Positions 44,033-55,737 of a stretch of 64,000 bases of DNA are shown piece by piece (position 1 is the first letter of the stretch; each line of letters starts with the position of its first letter). Position numbers and translations under genes: made by a program. Origin of the DNA: Maratus speciosus (Eukaryota > Arthropoda > Arachnida > Araneae > Salticidae); assembly GCA_963932465.1 (NCBI GenBank), contig OZ010790.1, positions 351,937,087 through 352,001,086 on the forward strand, read 5' to 3'. The notes under the pieces are model-generated. The model was not told the origin of the DNA, ran no database searches, and was given only the letters and a program-made list of their open reading frames with translations.

Positions 44033-46520
44033 AAAAAATAACTCTGCCAAAAACATTGTCAGTACAAATGTTGTAGAGTTTAAAATTCTGAATAAAATGA
44101 GCACCCACACTTAATATTTTTCTTGAGCATTAAGCTCACAATTCTAATTCAAAGTATTGTTTAAATTGCAAATCAAGTGCTTGAATCCAGAACAGACACA
44201 GTTATCAGTTCACCTAGCTTCTAATTTTTATATACATATATTTTTTGTTTATTTATTGAGGCATTTACGATGTTTTTTAATTATTATAGAACTTTATTTT
44301 GGATGTTTTGAAAATTATGGTTTAAACTCTTGAATACGGGTTATAGCACAGTTCTGATGATGGAAAAAAGTCCGAATTCGGAATCAATTATGAAAAAGCT
44401 ATTAATTGTTTTAATCCCTTTGACATAGGTCAGAAATGATCGTAATAATTTAATCACTCCTTTTTGTTGAGATTTTGCTGCTGCGAGCAAATTACTAACT
44501 TAAAAAGTGCGTGTTTTTATTATTTTTAGCATATTTAAAAAAATGATTTGTAAATGACTGGAAATATTTTTTATTATCTCCGATATTGTACTTAAAATAT
44601 GCGTAGTATTTAAACTGACGAATACAGTTTGAAAAACAGTGCGTATGTATTAGAATTAAGATGGTCGAAAATAAAGTGCGATGATTTTTTTTTTTTTTGG
44701 GGGGGGGGGGGAGTCAAGCGAACAAATGAGTGTGCAGGAGCCTTGTCGCTCGAGAAATCAAGGCCAACCTACAGCGCGATTTTAAATTTCTAAATTTCAC
44801 AAAAAGGATTAGGATGGTTTTAATGTGAATAATTTTCGACTAGTATACGAGCATATTAAGTTGAATTCATAAAAGTTTAAAACCTTCGTAATATTGAAAA
44901 ACAAGTATTATAATCTTTACGAAAAAATGTATTTCTTTTAAAACTATAGTTTGAGAGTGGTGATAACAGTTGCGAAATGGCATGTCAGCTGTCACCCACG
45001 TACCTTTTTCTCAATAACTACTAAATTATAATCCTCAAAATATACAAAAAAAAAAATCCCTAGCATAGTAACAAAAACATTTTGAAGTCCTCAATAACTT
45101 AAAAACTAGTATGTCGTGGCCATCATAAAACTTTCTTCTATATAAATCACGTCAATTAAATCATTTAAATAGTGCAAGAAACTACATCAATTTAGCACAA
45201 ATTCATATTAAAGTATATCTGAATTTGAGGGTTGATAAAAATTCGTTTCTTAGTTCTTGAGATAGAGCTATAGCGGAAATTCTGAAAAATGTTTGCGGTT
45301 CTTATTTGCGGTTTGTAATTTCTAGTTTTCCGAATAAAAGTAATTAACATTAAAAAATCGCATTTTTTGCCTACTTTTTAAAAACTGATCAAAGTGTGCA
45401 ACCCCTAAATATTATCCGATCTTAATGAAATTTGGCATACTTTGGCTTTTATATCACTTAGACCGGGACGTAAAGAAAGTGTGCAAAAAATGTACATTTT
45501 ATTTTTTTACCTTACAAAATGAAACACCCTACTAATAACTATATTCAAAATTTAAACTCATTTCATTATTTTAAGTTTTATCTTAATTATAAAACAAAAA
45601 CTTGTGAAATTACGACTTAACGTAGAATTCTAATGTGAAATATTTTTTTTAATTTATCAGCAGAGAGAGAATGTTGAAAAACTACACGATGAGTTACGAA
45701 ACAAAAGAAAAAATAATAAAAGTAAAAAAAAAGTCTCGCACAAAACCGAATTTATATATTAATAACTTTATTTTTTTTATAATTTAACGACTTTGTTAAA
45801 CAGACAATCTAAAATATATGCACCAATCCCTTATATGTTGTGTCAATGTTTTCGTTCAGCGATACTGGACGGTTTGAAGTAAAATGAAAAAGATTGTAAA
45901 GACTGCGTAAAACCTGCTTCAAGAAAAATCCATTTGAAAAAAAATTATATGTTAAACAACATATCTTCTATATAAAAAAAAATAATAATAATAATACAGT
46001 TTTCGAAGAGCACCGTTTCATCAGAGAAAGATATTTTCTTTTAAAAGAGTTACATCTTTATACGCATGTTTAAAAGAAAAAAGCAATCGTTTTACGGACT
46101 GCACTAATTATTAATTGGTATGCGGAAAAAAATTGAATGTGTGTGATACATGAAACTGCCTTTTTCCCTACGTATTATGAAACACAAAAATAAGCAGAAT
46201 TGTTCTGAAATGAAACATAAAGTTACGAAATGCTTTGCATTAAATATTTATAAATATATATATTTAGAGAATATCTAGGATTAATAATATATTGCTAATT
46301 TTCACTTGTGCCTAATTCCAATGTTGCTTTGCAGGAATTTGGTTGAGGTTTAAGTTCAATAGTTTTTTTCAGTTTGTTATTTGATTGTAAAGATTAAAAA
46401 ACATCACAAATTTAAGTAAAACATAACACATCTGCCTTTTAAAGAAAGTGTTTTTCATAGTTCTTTCAATTACACGTAACTTATCTTAGAAAATGTATCA
46501 TTATATATTTATTAACATTA
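43753..46520. other. Unassigned DNA, 2.8 kb
   Basis: No supported gene. Holds a C-run at about 43911-43920, an A-run of 29 at 44002-44030, and T14 followed by G13 at 44685-44711. At 44353-44385 TCTGATGATGGAAAAAAGTC then CGAATTCGGAATC is weakly hammerhead-like but lacks GAAA. AAAATGAAACACCCTACTA at about 45517-45535 resembles a transposon end, but no partner end was found. Confidence 0.4.
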
Positions 46521-46526
46521 TAATTA

Positions 46527-46740
46527 GTGGTTTTTTTTCCATTGTTCATAGGCCACATAGAAGTCTTTGCACGAAAGGCTGTTAAGGGTCATCGTCGAAG
46601 TTGCTTGGATTGCTGGGATCGTGTCGAATCGCTTCCCTTTCTGGTCTTTCTTCACCCGGGAGAACAAAAAAAAGTTGTTGGGGAAAAGGTCGGGGCTGTA
46701 AAAGACTTGCAGCAGTATTGCCACGTTAAATACAGCCAAA
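46527..46740 (-). pseudogene. mariner transposase C-terminal fragment (minus strand)
   Basis: On the minus strand the frame reads APPVLAVFNVAILLQVFYSP then DLFPNNFFLFSRVKKDQKGK, RFDTIPAIQATSTMTLNSLS and CKDFYVAYEQWKK. This is the DD34D mariner C-terminus: YSPDL, then the aromatic FFLF segment, KGKRFDT and QWKK. The third catalytic aspartate, expected five residues after the D of SPDL, is asparagine. It abuts an opposite-strand copy of the same family, giving a head-to-head arrangement. No TIR was identified on its side. Confidence 0.75.
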
Positions 46741-46754
46741 ACTGGTGGAGCACT

Positions 46755-47122
46755 CCAGAGAAAAACTGACCTAATCCGTCGAATCCGCCTAGACGTCAGA
46801 AACGATTGGAATGTTCCCCACGACAATGCACCTTCTCACACGTTGCTCGCTGCAGCCGAAGTTTTGGCTATCTTTTACGTGGCAATACTGTCACAAACCA
46901 ACTACATTCCCGACCTCGCTCGCAGGACTTATTTTGTTGCTCCCCCGGATCAAAAAAGACCTGAAAGGGGAGCGATTTGTCAGGATTCCAGCGATCCAAG
47001 CAGCTTCGACGAGGCCTTTTAACAGCCTTTCGTGCAAAGACGTCTACGGGGCCTATAAACAATGGAAAAAACGCTGGCAGAGGTGTGTTGATTCCCAAGA
47101 GTCATATTTCGAAGTATTTTAG
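46755..47122 (+). pseudogene. mariner transposase C-terminal fragment (plus strand)
   Basis: One frame gives LIRRIRLDVRNDWNV then PHDNAPSHTLLAAAEVLA and IPDLARRTYFVAPP; after a +1 shift near 46940 the next frame gives RIKKDLKGERFVRIPAIQAA, FNSLSCKDVYGAYKQWKKRW and QRCVDSQESYFEVF with a stop at 47120-47122. HDNAPSHT holds the second catalytic aspartate of mariner; the third (expected after PDLAPS) is threonine here. The conserved YFE ending is intact (YFEV). Same subfamily as the minus-strand fragment next to it. A frameshift and loss of the N-terminal half make it a pseudogene. Confidence 0.8.
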
Positions 47123-47680
47123 TTCGCGATACAACACATTTTAATAAATTTGGAATTATCAGACCACTCTTGAAACTTTGTGAACACACCATTAGATTCT
47201 TTACAAAAGCCGAAATCTTACAGGCACGAAATCCTGCTTTTACTCATAAAAAGAAATAAATTAATTCTCCCCGAATAAGAATTCATTACTTTCCTATTAT
47301 GCAAAGGATTCAAGATATTTAATTTACCTGTAATATTAAAAAAAGGATATTTCTTTGAACTTTTAAATATAAAATAAACGATTTCCCTTCATGCTATTTT
47401 AATGCTTATAAAACAATCTTTGTTTGGCTTGTTTTTAAACATAAGAAGGATTTACAATTTATTAAAGTATAAAAATAATGTTTACATGTGAGGCAAATTC
47501 ACTTGAATGTAGTATTTTGCTATTTGAAACATAACTGTTTGAAAGCACTACATTTTTATTAATTGTAATACTAGAGTATTTTTTAAAATTTAGATATTAA
47601 GTCAATCTTAATTCTTGAAAATTAGTTTTATTTATGTATTAACAAGTAAAATACTTTATTGATTTCAAATGACGTACGGG
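47123..47680. other. Unassigned AT-rich DNA
   Basis: No supported gene. It would include the 3' end of the mariner copy, but no terminal repeat was identified. Confidence 0.45.
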
Positions 47681-47684
47681 GTGT

Positions 47685-48505
47685 GGCTATTTAATAACGA
47701 GCGAGGCTAACGAAAAAGCTGCGGCGCACCCCACGTGTATTTTTTACAGACCGCTAGATTGACGTGATTCTCTTTTCGCACACCTTCATTGTTGCATTCG
47801 ACCATCACTTGACTCCAGCGGACTGCACAAAAGTTTCGTGGAATGCACCGCGGTAGCCTGTCTTTCTCGTTAGCCTCGATAACGAGACTAATGCTTTTAT
47901 AGAAGAACTACACATGCGCAAAATTCCTACAACCAATAGGTGTATAGCGCAAAGCCTACTGTATCGATCAGTGCTTCTAAATTAACTGTATTTCAATTAG
48001 TCTGGCAGTGGCCTTCATTTGGCCCGGACCCTGTTTTGGTATTTTCCAGAAAAAATGTTGTATGTTTTAAAAAGACAACGAATTATTGTGCAATTTTCTT
48101 TGTAAACTTCAAAACTCCGTTTCTGAAACTTATAATTTGCTAAGAGATTCATTTGTACGGCAATGAATGTTTATCACGTACGCGTTTTTTGAGTGGTTTA
48201 AGCATTTCCAAGATGGCTGAGAAGTCATTAAAGATTATGTTCTCCTAAGTCGTCCTTCCACGTCAACAACGGCGAAAAATATTGAAAGAAAATAGTAATC
48301 TGTGTACCTTCACTGGGTTCGTGAAGGTCAAACTATTAATCAACATTACTACCTTGAGGTCATTGCTGAAGTCCGTGAAAAAATACGCAAAAAACGACCC
48401 GAATTGTGGAAGAACAGGTCACGAGTGCTTCATCAGGACGACTCACCGGCTCACATTGCATTGTCTGACCAGACTTTTCAAGCCAAGTATAACATTCCTG
48501 TGTAG
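47685..48505 (+). mobile_element. Internally deleted mariner element
   Basis: The left boundary is set by a GC-rich start, GGGGTGTGGCTATTTAATAA then CGAGCGAGGCTAACGAAAAA (47690-47725), whose motif returns inverted at 47863-47888 (CTCGTTAGCCTCGATAACGA). The coding remnant at 48060-48505 contains both N-terminal and central mariner motifs with the section between them deleted. The 3' end is not identifiable. Confidence 0.5.
48090..48505 (+). pseudogene. mariner transposase, N-terminal and central pieces
   Basis: The first pieces read SETYNLLRDSF (helix-turn-helix region) and, after a frame change, NECLSRTRVFEWFKHFQDG followed by a stop, then RPSTSTTAKNIERK. A deletion of roughly 100-150 residues follows, and the central part resumes as LHWVREGQTINQHYYLEVIA, EVREKIRKKRPELWKNRSRV, LHQDDSPAHIALSDQTFQAK and YNIPV before a stop. 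EGQTINQHYYLEVL and LH-DDxPAHTA mark the DD34D family; the second catalytic aspartate is present as the DD of HQDDSPAH. It is a different mariner subfamily from the fragments at 46.5-47.1 kb. Confidence 0.8.
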
Positions 48506-48597
48506 GACTAATGTATTCAAAACATGAATCAATTTATTTCGATCTAAGTTACACATTTTGAAATATGTCAGAAATATTAAAAGTCTAAATAAAATAA

Positions 48598-48766
48598 ATA
48601 AAGTAAGTCAGACTTGAATACAGTTTAAAATGAAATTTATAGATATTTGAAATACTAAAAAAAATTAAAAACACATTTCGTAGACGTTTAGCCTAGCACC
48701 CGCAAGGCCTCATCTGTACGAATTACCATTGTAAAATAAACAACGGAAGAAATCATGTACACTTAA

Positions 48767-48799
<33 letters not shown>

Positions 48800-49035
48800 C
48801 AGAAACAATCAAAATTCACCAGGAATTTGTTTCTAAAAAAAATAACTTTAAATGTACTTGATTTGTTCAATTGTTTGTTTTACAATTGTTGAATGGTTAC
48901 ATTTTAATGATGAGGCCTCGCGTTTGCTTGGCAAGACGTCCACAAAATGTATTTTTAGTGTTTTTAGTATTTTAATTTTTTTATAAATTTTATTTTAAAC
49001 TGTATTCAAGTCTGTCTTATTTTATGTATTTTGTA
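48598..49035. repeat. Palindrome of Penelope-type tails
   Basis: Arms 48598-48722 and 48906-49035 are reverse complements: GTCAGACTTGAATACAGTTT against its mirror, and the GCAAGGCCTCATC / GATGAGGCCTCGCG pair. The spacer contains a T-run of 29. The arm sequence is related to the tail of the Penelope-like element at 27110-27260 (AGACAGACTTGAGCACAG, CGCAAGGCATCATCAG). The hammerhead-like core is degenerate in both arms. Confidence 0.6.
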
Positions 49036-50545
49036 TAGTCTTTTAAAAGTTTAAAATTCAGACGTTAATTATATGAAAGTTTTAATGTTTTAATGGGTTA
49101 GGGGTGTCTTAAAATTATGATCTAATTTAAAGAAAAATGATTTGTGTTTTTAGCTAAAATTACACGAAATTAAAATTTTGGCCTAATGTTTAGGATATAT
49201 TTTACATAATTTTAATAGAGTAATATATTGTGACATTCTGAACAATATAAAATCTCCATCTAAATTTGAATAACATTTTTTAGTAGTTTTTGCATTTTTG
49301 GCATATCCAAGCTATGACCTTAATGCAAACTGATCGGTCGGTAAATTGTTACAGTTATTTACGAATATTTAAATTTACGACTGCGAAAGTTATGCAAACA
49401 ACTGAAGCAGAATTCGTAGCGAATATTTTAAAAGGGTACTTTAGTGGCTGAGTTCAGATTTTGTGTGGGATATGTTGTTCTGAATGCAAACAAAGGTGAA
49501 TGTGACCTTCTATTATTTCTTTATGTTCAGCACACCACATATGTATCCCCAGATGCCTGGTTGACAAGGTTATTTTTGCGATAATTTTTTTTAATTATGT
49601 AACTCTGGTTGTAGATTAGCTATATCTAGTACGATAACGTTAGAATAAAGGAATTTCGAACTCACTGGTTAGTTAATTCTCTCGTGCAAATTGAGCCACC
49701 TTTTTAATTTAAGTGAAGTTTCAAACCAGCGCAGAGTGGGCCAAAATCCCAAAAAGTTGGCCAAAAGTCGAAAAATAAAGTTACTATTTAGGAATTTTTG
49801 ACTATATAGATGGCTAGAATAATGTTTGGAGGGTCAGAATCTATATTTATAAAAAGCTTTTGTTTTGCTTTGGCAACCTGTATCATTTCAAAAGTGATGC
49901 TTGGAGGATTATAATCTGAGGAGAACAAAAAGAGCAAAACAATGGTGCTTTTAAACACGTGCTACATCTTTCCATATCATCCAACTTTAATGCTTTAAAA
50001 TGGATTCATACGATGGCAGTGTGTATTTTTTGCGCATGTTACAAAAATTATATTAAGTACATAAATATTAATAATTTCATGATTATTTATAACAAATGTT
50101 TAAAAAATATGTATTATTTTTTTAATTTAAACATAAAAATGTTTATAAGTTCCACGGTGTTCCGCAACGACATATAATGGAAACAATAGCCTGAACTATT
50201 ATCTAAGGAATTATGAAAAAATCAGCTGATGAAAACTGCCATTCTTCATTTCGGGCAGGTTTTTGCAACTACAAGTAAAAATATCATTTTTTTAGTCGCT
50301 TCAAAAGCTATGAAATTTATTATTTTTCTCAATTTAGCTTACAAACATTTTTGAAATTTTAGATTATTCAGTTTTGTGATAGATTATTATGTATTATATT
50401 ACAAATAATTATTATAATCATAAGCATAAAGGAATTTGATAAGCAAGGTTAGAAACAAAAAAATGAAAATAATTCTCTATCATCTATACAATAGAAATAC
50501 ATTTTCTTATCTTTACTGCTACTAATTTTTTGTATTCTATCGATA
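49036..50545. other. Unassigned AT-rich DNA
   Basis: 49045-49110 still resembles 27885-27930 (AAAATTCAGACGTTAAT), so the Penelope-derived sequence may extend this far. The rest shows no gene. Upstream of the Transib-like remnant I looked for CACWATG-type ends and found none. Confidence 0.4.
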
Positions 50546-50559
50546 ATTCTAGAAGAATT

Positions 50560-51886
50560 ATCTGGTCAAATGCAATATTTGTTAGATCATACTGCTGAAC
50601 GTATTTTATTAAAGCAAACTGAAATTATTAATAATCTGACTTCCGAGAACATTAGCAATCTGAATTTGATTTGCAAGTGGGGATGTAAGAGTACATATGG
50701 TCAAAGTGCTTTAAAAAAAATTAAAATTGATGATGGTAGAAATTAGGTTCAAATAGCTTTTTCACTTCTCTAGTGCCACTAGAACATAAGTGTTGCGAAT
50801 AAATCTAAAATCGTTATCTGGAAAAATTCGAGATCTTCATCTCCTAGATTTTTTAGGCCCATCAGAATCCATTCTTTGCACGAGAATACGGAAGCTATGG
50901 AAATGGATTATATTACAGATAAGGAAAGTAAACTTATTCCTTTTAAAACAATCATTGATAGAAAATAAGTAGGCGTTAATTACAAACTAGCTTTAACGAT
51001 GATTCATTGTAAAATTATTAATGTCATTACTAGTAATTTGTCAACTCAACATTGATACCTATATCAGCAACTTCAAAACAGTTTAATAATCTAGATGACA
51101 TTTTCAAACTAAAAGAGAATGAAAATCATTTAGAATGTCGGATGTCCACGTCATATGTCTGTATAAGATCTTTTGAGTGTAAATTGCATTTGGCATGCAA
51201 ACGGGATATAAAGGATTGGCAAGTCTACACTCCTGACGAGAAGAAAAATATTAAAATTGAGAAACAAAATTTACAGAAAAAGATTTCATTTACAATTAGG
51301 ACTTCTCGTTGATAAATCAACTCGGATTCAGCTCGGATTTGGAAGCACAAATGTTTAAAATACAGCTCGTCGATTCTTTGAAAGCTCAACTATTTCTGTT
51401 TCCATAAGGAGCGTAGACGAAAATTTGATCAAAAGATTCCACGTCATATTACAAGAAATTTCGTAACATTCATTTTATCAGTTCCGGAGTTTATTACTCA
51501 CAAACATCTTGTAAATTCATTGAATACTATTCCTAGTTCTATATGCCAAATTCAGTGCACATAACTAGTTATTCATGGCACAGAAATAATGGCTTCCTCA
51601 TTATTGCCTGTTGAGCAAATGTCAGGAGAAGCTCAAGGATCGTGAAACAAATTGATCAAAGGTATCGAGAAGATTTCCCCCTAAAATGCAGTAGGACACA
51701 TTGGGAGATTTTTTTGCGGCTTTTAATGTCATCAGACCCCTTAGTTTCAAGCTTACGTAAATTACCATTGAAGAAACTAATATCCTTACCCCTAAAGACA
51801 CAGAAACTTCTGTAAAATATTTTGACTTCGCCCCTTCTGAAGAGTCTACTTAGTATACTACAGATGATTCAGAAGATCAATTTTAG
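50560..51886 (+). pseudogene. Transib/RAG1-like DDE transposase, heavily decayed
   Basis: Pieces in several frames line up in the order expected for a Transib-type core, the group from which RAG1 is thought to derive: LDHTAERILLKQTEIINNLT, then LICKWGCKSTYGQSALKK (first catalytic aspartate, expected after WGC, is lysine), MSTSYVCIRSFECKLHLACK and DIKDWQ (region of the second aspartate), LGFGSTNV-stop-NTARRFFE and LIKRFHVILQEIS, then LPVEQMSGEAQ (third acidic residue kept as E) with DQRYREDFPLKCSRTHWEIF and MSSDPLVSSLRKLPLKK, and an acidic end TTDDSEDQF. At least eight stops or shifts occur. It would have cut and pasted DNA in the nucleus. Superfamily assignment is from recalled motifs. Confidence 0.6.
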
Positions 51887-53372
51887 AATATCCTTTCGTT
51901 TTATTTTAATAATATATAGAAATTAAAACTTGTGGTATTTTATTTTTCATTAATGTACTTAATTATATTTCATAAATAAATATTCATCGTTTATTTTCGA
52001 TTAATAACATCTTAGTTCCTTGAAAACACTTTGTAATTTTTAGCCTCGAACCTTTTTAATTTCAAACTCGAAATATTTTATTTAAATCTAATTGTTTTTA
52101 TTTTGAATTCGACATTTTTTTTAAATTTAATTTTTGAGTCGTACTTAGCATCCTCAAAACCACCTGTAAACGAAATTTCATAGAAAGTGAATAAATTTCA
52201 AAGCATTTTAATTATAAGTCCGCCATATTGGATCCGCCATTTTGATTTTTGGAATTTTAATTTTATAATCGAGATCAGCATACTGAAAAACACCTGTGTA
52301 CGAAATTTCGTAGAATTTAAATATAATTTTCAGATTTTGGCCAGCTTTTCGGGATTTTGCCCTACTGTGCATCGCATCGTGTAACATTTTGTAAATGTTG
52401 CTGAAAAAAGTCCAAAAATCGACTTCCACTGTAATTTCATTTTTAGATATTTGAAATAAAAACTAACACATTGGAGTAAAAAATATAGATTGATAACAGC
52501 CAAACTCCACAACACATCCATCAAAAATCGGGTCAAAAACCAGGTTTTCATTTAATCTTTTTAGAATGGCGATTGCTGCAGATGTAATTACCATTGATAT
52601 TTATGGCTAAAAACATATTATTTTCTGAATATTTTTATATGATTATATGGAATCTTTAGAACAATGTAGATACTTTGTATTTTACTGTAATGGTTGTTAT
52701 TTAAAAGTGTTATTAAAAGAATAAAGTAAATATAAAGAAATATTTGAAAATTTAATACCATATGATAATTTTTATAAAACTTCCAAAACTTTTGTACACA
52801 CTGGTACATTGTAACATAATTTATTTGTAATTATGATTATTGAATAACATTTTTCTGTTATTTTTATATTATTTGTCATTAAACAATATGTTTAATAACA
52901 GTACATCCTTACAACATATGCATGCAATACTCACCTCAGAGACATATGAATGAAAATTGTTAATTCCTATGATAAAATCATATGGATTGGAAACCATTTA
53001 GATTTATTCCGAAACATATTAATAATAATATAAGATGTTGTATTAATATTACGACTAAATATACTAAACGACCTAATGAGCTTATTAAAACAATTACAAA
53101 AATTAATTCATTATAATAGTCCATTTTCTTTTCCATGATTTAGAAGAGTTGTTTAGTTTCCTTGTTAATGGTGGTAGATTTTGGACAAAATCTAAAACCA
53201 CTACAGAGATTTTATTGTAAAACCATCCAGCTTTTATCCTCTTCATTTTCAGATATTTTCGTAAATAGCACATTTCGGAAATGTGCAGTTTTATAGTTAA
53301 ACCGTTGATCTACTCTATGTGTGATAAAATTATTTCCCATTCTACTTTAAAATAGCTGCATTTCTCTCGAAA
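51887..53372. other. Unassigned AT-rich DNA with a short tandem repeat
   Basis: 52149-52200 and 52278-52330 are tandem copies about 129 bases apart (CACCTGTAAACGAAATTTC / CACCTGTGTACGAAATTTC), around a CCGCCATATTGGATCCGCCA motif. Three overlapping open frames there lack motifs. No other feature seen. Confidence 0.45.
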
Positions 53373-54099
53373 TACCGTCAACCGGGGCTACTTTGGATCA
53401 CTTTTTCCTGGTTCCACTCACATTTCCATTATTAAAAAAATATTATATGTGGTTTTTCAACGTCGAAATGGATTTGTAAATATTTAACATCAAACAATGA
53501 AGCAAACTGTATGGTTTTAAAGAGGAATTAATTTATTTTTTATTATTTTTTATTTTTTAACTATTTTTAAAGTTTTGGAACAAAGTAGCCTCTGCTGGTA
53601 GTTTATGGTTTATTTACTTAGTTTTATACACAATTAATACAATTCATATGTAAATGAATACATTTTTATTGAAACTCCCTTGCAATAGCATTTGCTAATA
53701 AATTAACACTGCCAACTCAATAAACAAATGTTTTTTAAACATTTAAACACAATAAAACAATTGTTAATATTAAAGAAACGAGAAACAGTTTTCGCCATGT
53801 TAAGCTCAGCAACTGGAACAAAAAAAAAAAAACGTAACATTTTGCTACATTATTATTTGACAAAAATGTTATTTAAAACATGTTTTAAGTGTAGTTTCAT
53901 AAAAGGCATTTCTAAGTAATTGAGACTACTTTCTAACCAAAAATACCTGGCATTAAGTAGCCCCGAAATACTAGTTTTCATGTTAGCTGTATGAAAACGT
54001 GAAAAAATTGCAAGAAAGCTTTAATTCTTTGAAATGATGGGTAGAATGTGAAAAGATTGTTTAGGGCAACAATTTTGTTATATGTAAATGACAAAAAAA

Positions 54100-55437
54100 G
54101 TATAGTGTTTAGGAATGATGTAAGGCATTTAATATGACGTGTGGTCCCTTCGAATAGATAAAAATATCATATACCCGTTTTCCATGGATTCGATGACATT
54201 ATCAATAGGTTTTCTGGGAATACTGTTTCATTAATCAAAAAATTGCAATTTCCAAGTCCCAGACAATAAAAGGAGGCCCCAGTCTCGCTGCAACGCATCG
54301 TCCGAGTGTGTATCACACATACTCTATCAGATTCAGGTTAGGAGAGTATATTGGCTATTCCATATGGTGGATTCTTTCAACTTTAAAAATTTTCTTCACA
54401 AGACGAGCTGTATACAGTCTGGCATTATCATGCGTGGATAAAAAGAAATCACTAATTGCTGCAACATAAAATGTGATATGAGGTCTCAGTATCTCGTCTG
54501 TATAACTTCGGACCATCAAAGTGCCATTCGGAATGATATGCAGTCCCGTACGTCCACCTATGCTGATTACAGCTCATTGCATCAACCCATCTCGTCTGTA
54601 ATGTGATCTTTCACGAACGAATGTGGGGTTAGTTTCAGAACCTATTTCTCTCCATGCCAAAACACAGCGGATGCCACATCCATACTGAATTGGGACTTGT
54701 CTGTAAACAGAATTTCACTCCAACAATGTTGCCTCCAAACTCGATGTTCAGTTGCCCAACTTCTTTGGGCCGCACAGTTGCTTGATATCAACGGAATGCA
54801 GACTTTTGGCTTATGTGCATAGAGACCACCCTAATGAAGCCTATTTCAGACTGTTTGTCTGGGCATTCTTCGTCCTGTGGCCAAGAAAAACTGTGTTTGC
54901 AGAAGAGTAGCACTGCCCTTTCCGTCTCGACGAGCTGTTACAGGATATATCGGTCATCAGTTTCTGTACTGGCAGATGGCCGACATTACACTTGTCGGTG
55001 TCTACCAATCCATGTGTCTTGGAACCAATTGCACAGCCTTGCATTGACACTCCTTGCGATCCCAACAGTGTCCGCTACACTTCGTTGTGTTTCCCCAGAT
55101 TCGAAAGTCCAGATAACACGCAAAGCCATGGAGTCCTGTAAATCACATTGTTGTGATAGCTTCAAGTCACTTTTTCTCAAAACACAAGCTGAGCAATTGA
55201 ATTTTACAACAACTGAGACCATGAAACAGACGTTTTTGAAAAATCCTGATTTCTAAACTTCTCTCCTTTTTGTAGTTTTTGACGTCATAAACTTTAATTT
55301 GCATGTGAATTTTTCTTTATCTGTTTTCTACTACGCTTTAAATTATGGATATTTTAATTTACGTTATTTATCGGTGTAAATATTTGTGTAATTTTGTTAA
55401 AACCAAACTTACTCCCCTAATTGTTTTGAGCAGTGTA
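54100..55437 (-). mobile_element. Tc1-like transposon copy, nested
   Basis: The right border is marked by a terminal repeat, read inward on the minus strand as CACTGCTCAAAACAATTAGG then GGAGTAAG from 55435, with TA at 55436-55437. This start is characteristic of Tc1-like elements. The matching left end near 54100 is too decayed to place. The transposase remnant fills the interior. Confidence 0.7.
54130..55222 (-). pseudogene. Tc1-type (DD34E) transposase, decayed
   Basis: On the minus strand the N-terminal helix-turn-helix reads ESGETQRSVADTVGIARSVN then ARLCNWFQDTW (about 55080-55020), typical of Tc1. The catalytic core follows in another frame: WSEILFTDKSQFSMD (first D at 54699-54701), THDNARLYTARLVKKIF (second D at 54427-54429) and YSPNLNLIEYV (E at 54322-54324). 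The second D and the E are separated by exactly 34 residues, the DD34E spacing. Tryptophan codons have become stops in EW(stop)PIYSP and YVW(stop)YTLGR, and several frameshifts exist. About 340 residues would be the intact length. It lies inside the TIR element at 53375-55732. Confidence 0.85.
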
Positions 55438-55737
55438 TTTTGAGACTTCCCTTATTTGTAGCTCTTATCCAGATTGTTTCACTATAGAATGTTTTGAGAG
55501 TTGAAATTTACATACGAAAACAGTTGTTTACAAACACATCCAGTATTGCCATTAAAAAAAAATTAAATTACCCCCAAACTATTCAAATACGCTATAGTAG
55601 GGTATAAAATATTTTTGAACGGCAAAAACTCCAAATTATCTTGTATTGTGTGTTCAATACAAAGAATAAAATCTCTTTTTATGGGATGGACCAAAGTAAC
55701 ACCACAAAGATCAAAGTAGACCCGGTTGACGGTACTG

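Larger units (their letters stand above)
53375..55732. mobile_element. TIR element with CCGTCAACCGGG ends, hosting a Tc1 insertion
   Basis: TA at 53373-53374 precedes CCGTCAACCGGGGCTACTTT; the right end reads AAAGTAGACCCGGTTGACGG, followed by TA at 55733-55734. The ends are about 25 bp with two mismatches and a TA target duplication, the mariner/pogo pattern. Internal copies of the motif occur at 53580-53592 (CAAAGTAGCC), 53955-53965 (AGTAGCCCCG) and 55691 (CCAAAGTAAC). No transposase of its own is recognisable; most of the right half is a Tc1 element. The end type resembles the elements at 3121 and 41757. Confidence 0.6.

Noticed and set aside
44353..44385. Possible hammerhead core beginning CTGATGATGG
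   Set aside because: The second core strand is GAAT, not GAAA, and the helix geometry is poor.
54813..55256. Longest open frame in the window, 147 residues on the plus strand
   Set aside because: It lies antisense to the Tc1 transposase remnant, whose helix-turn-helix and DD34E motifs are on the minus strand. The plus-strand product has no recognisable domain.
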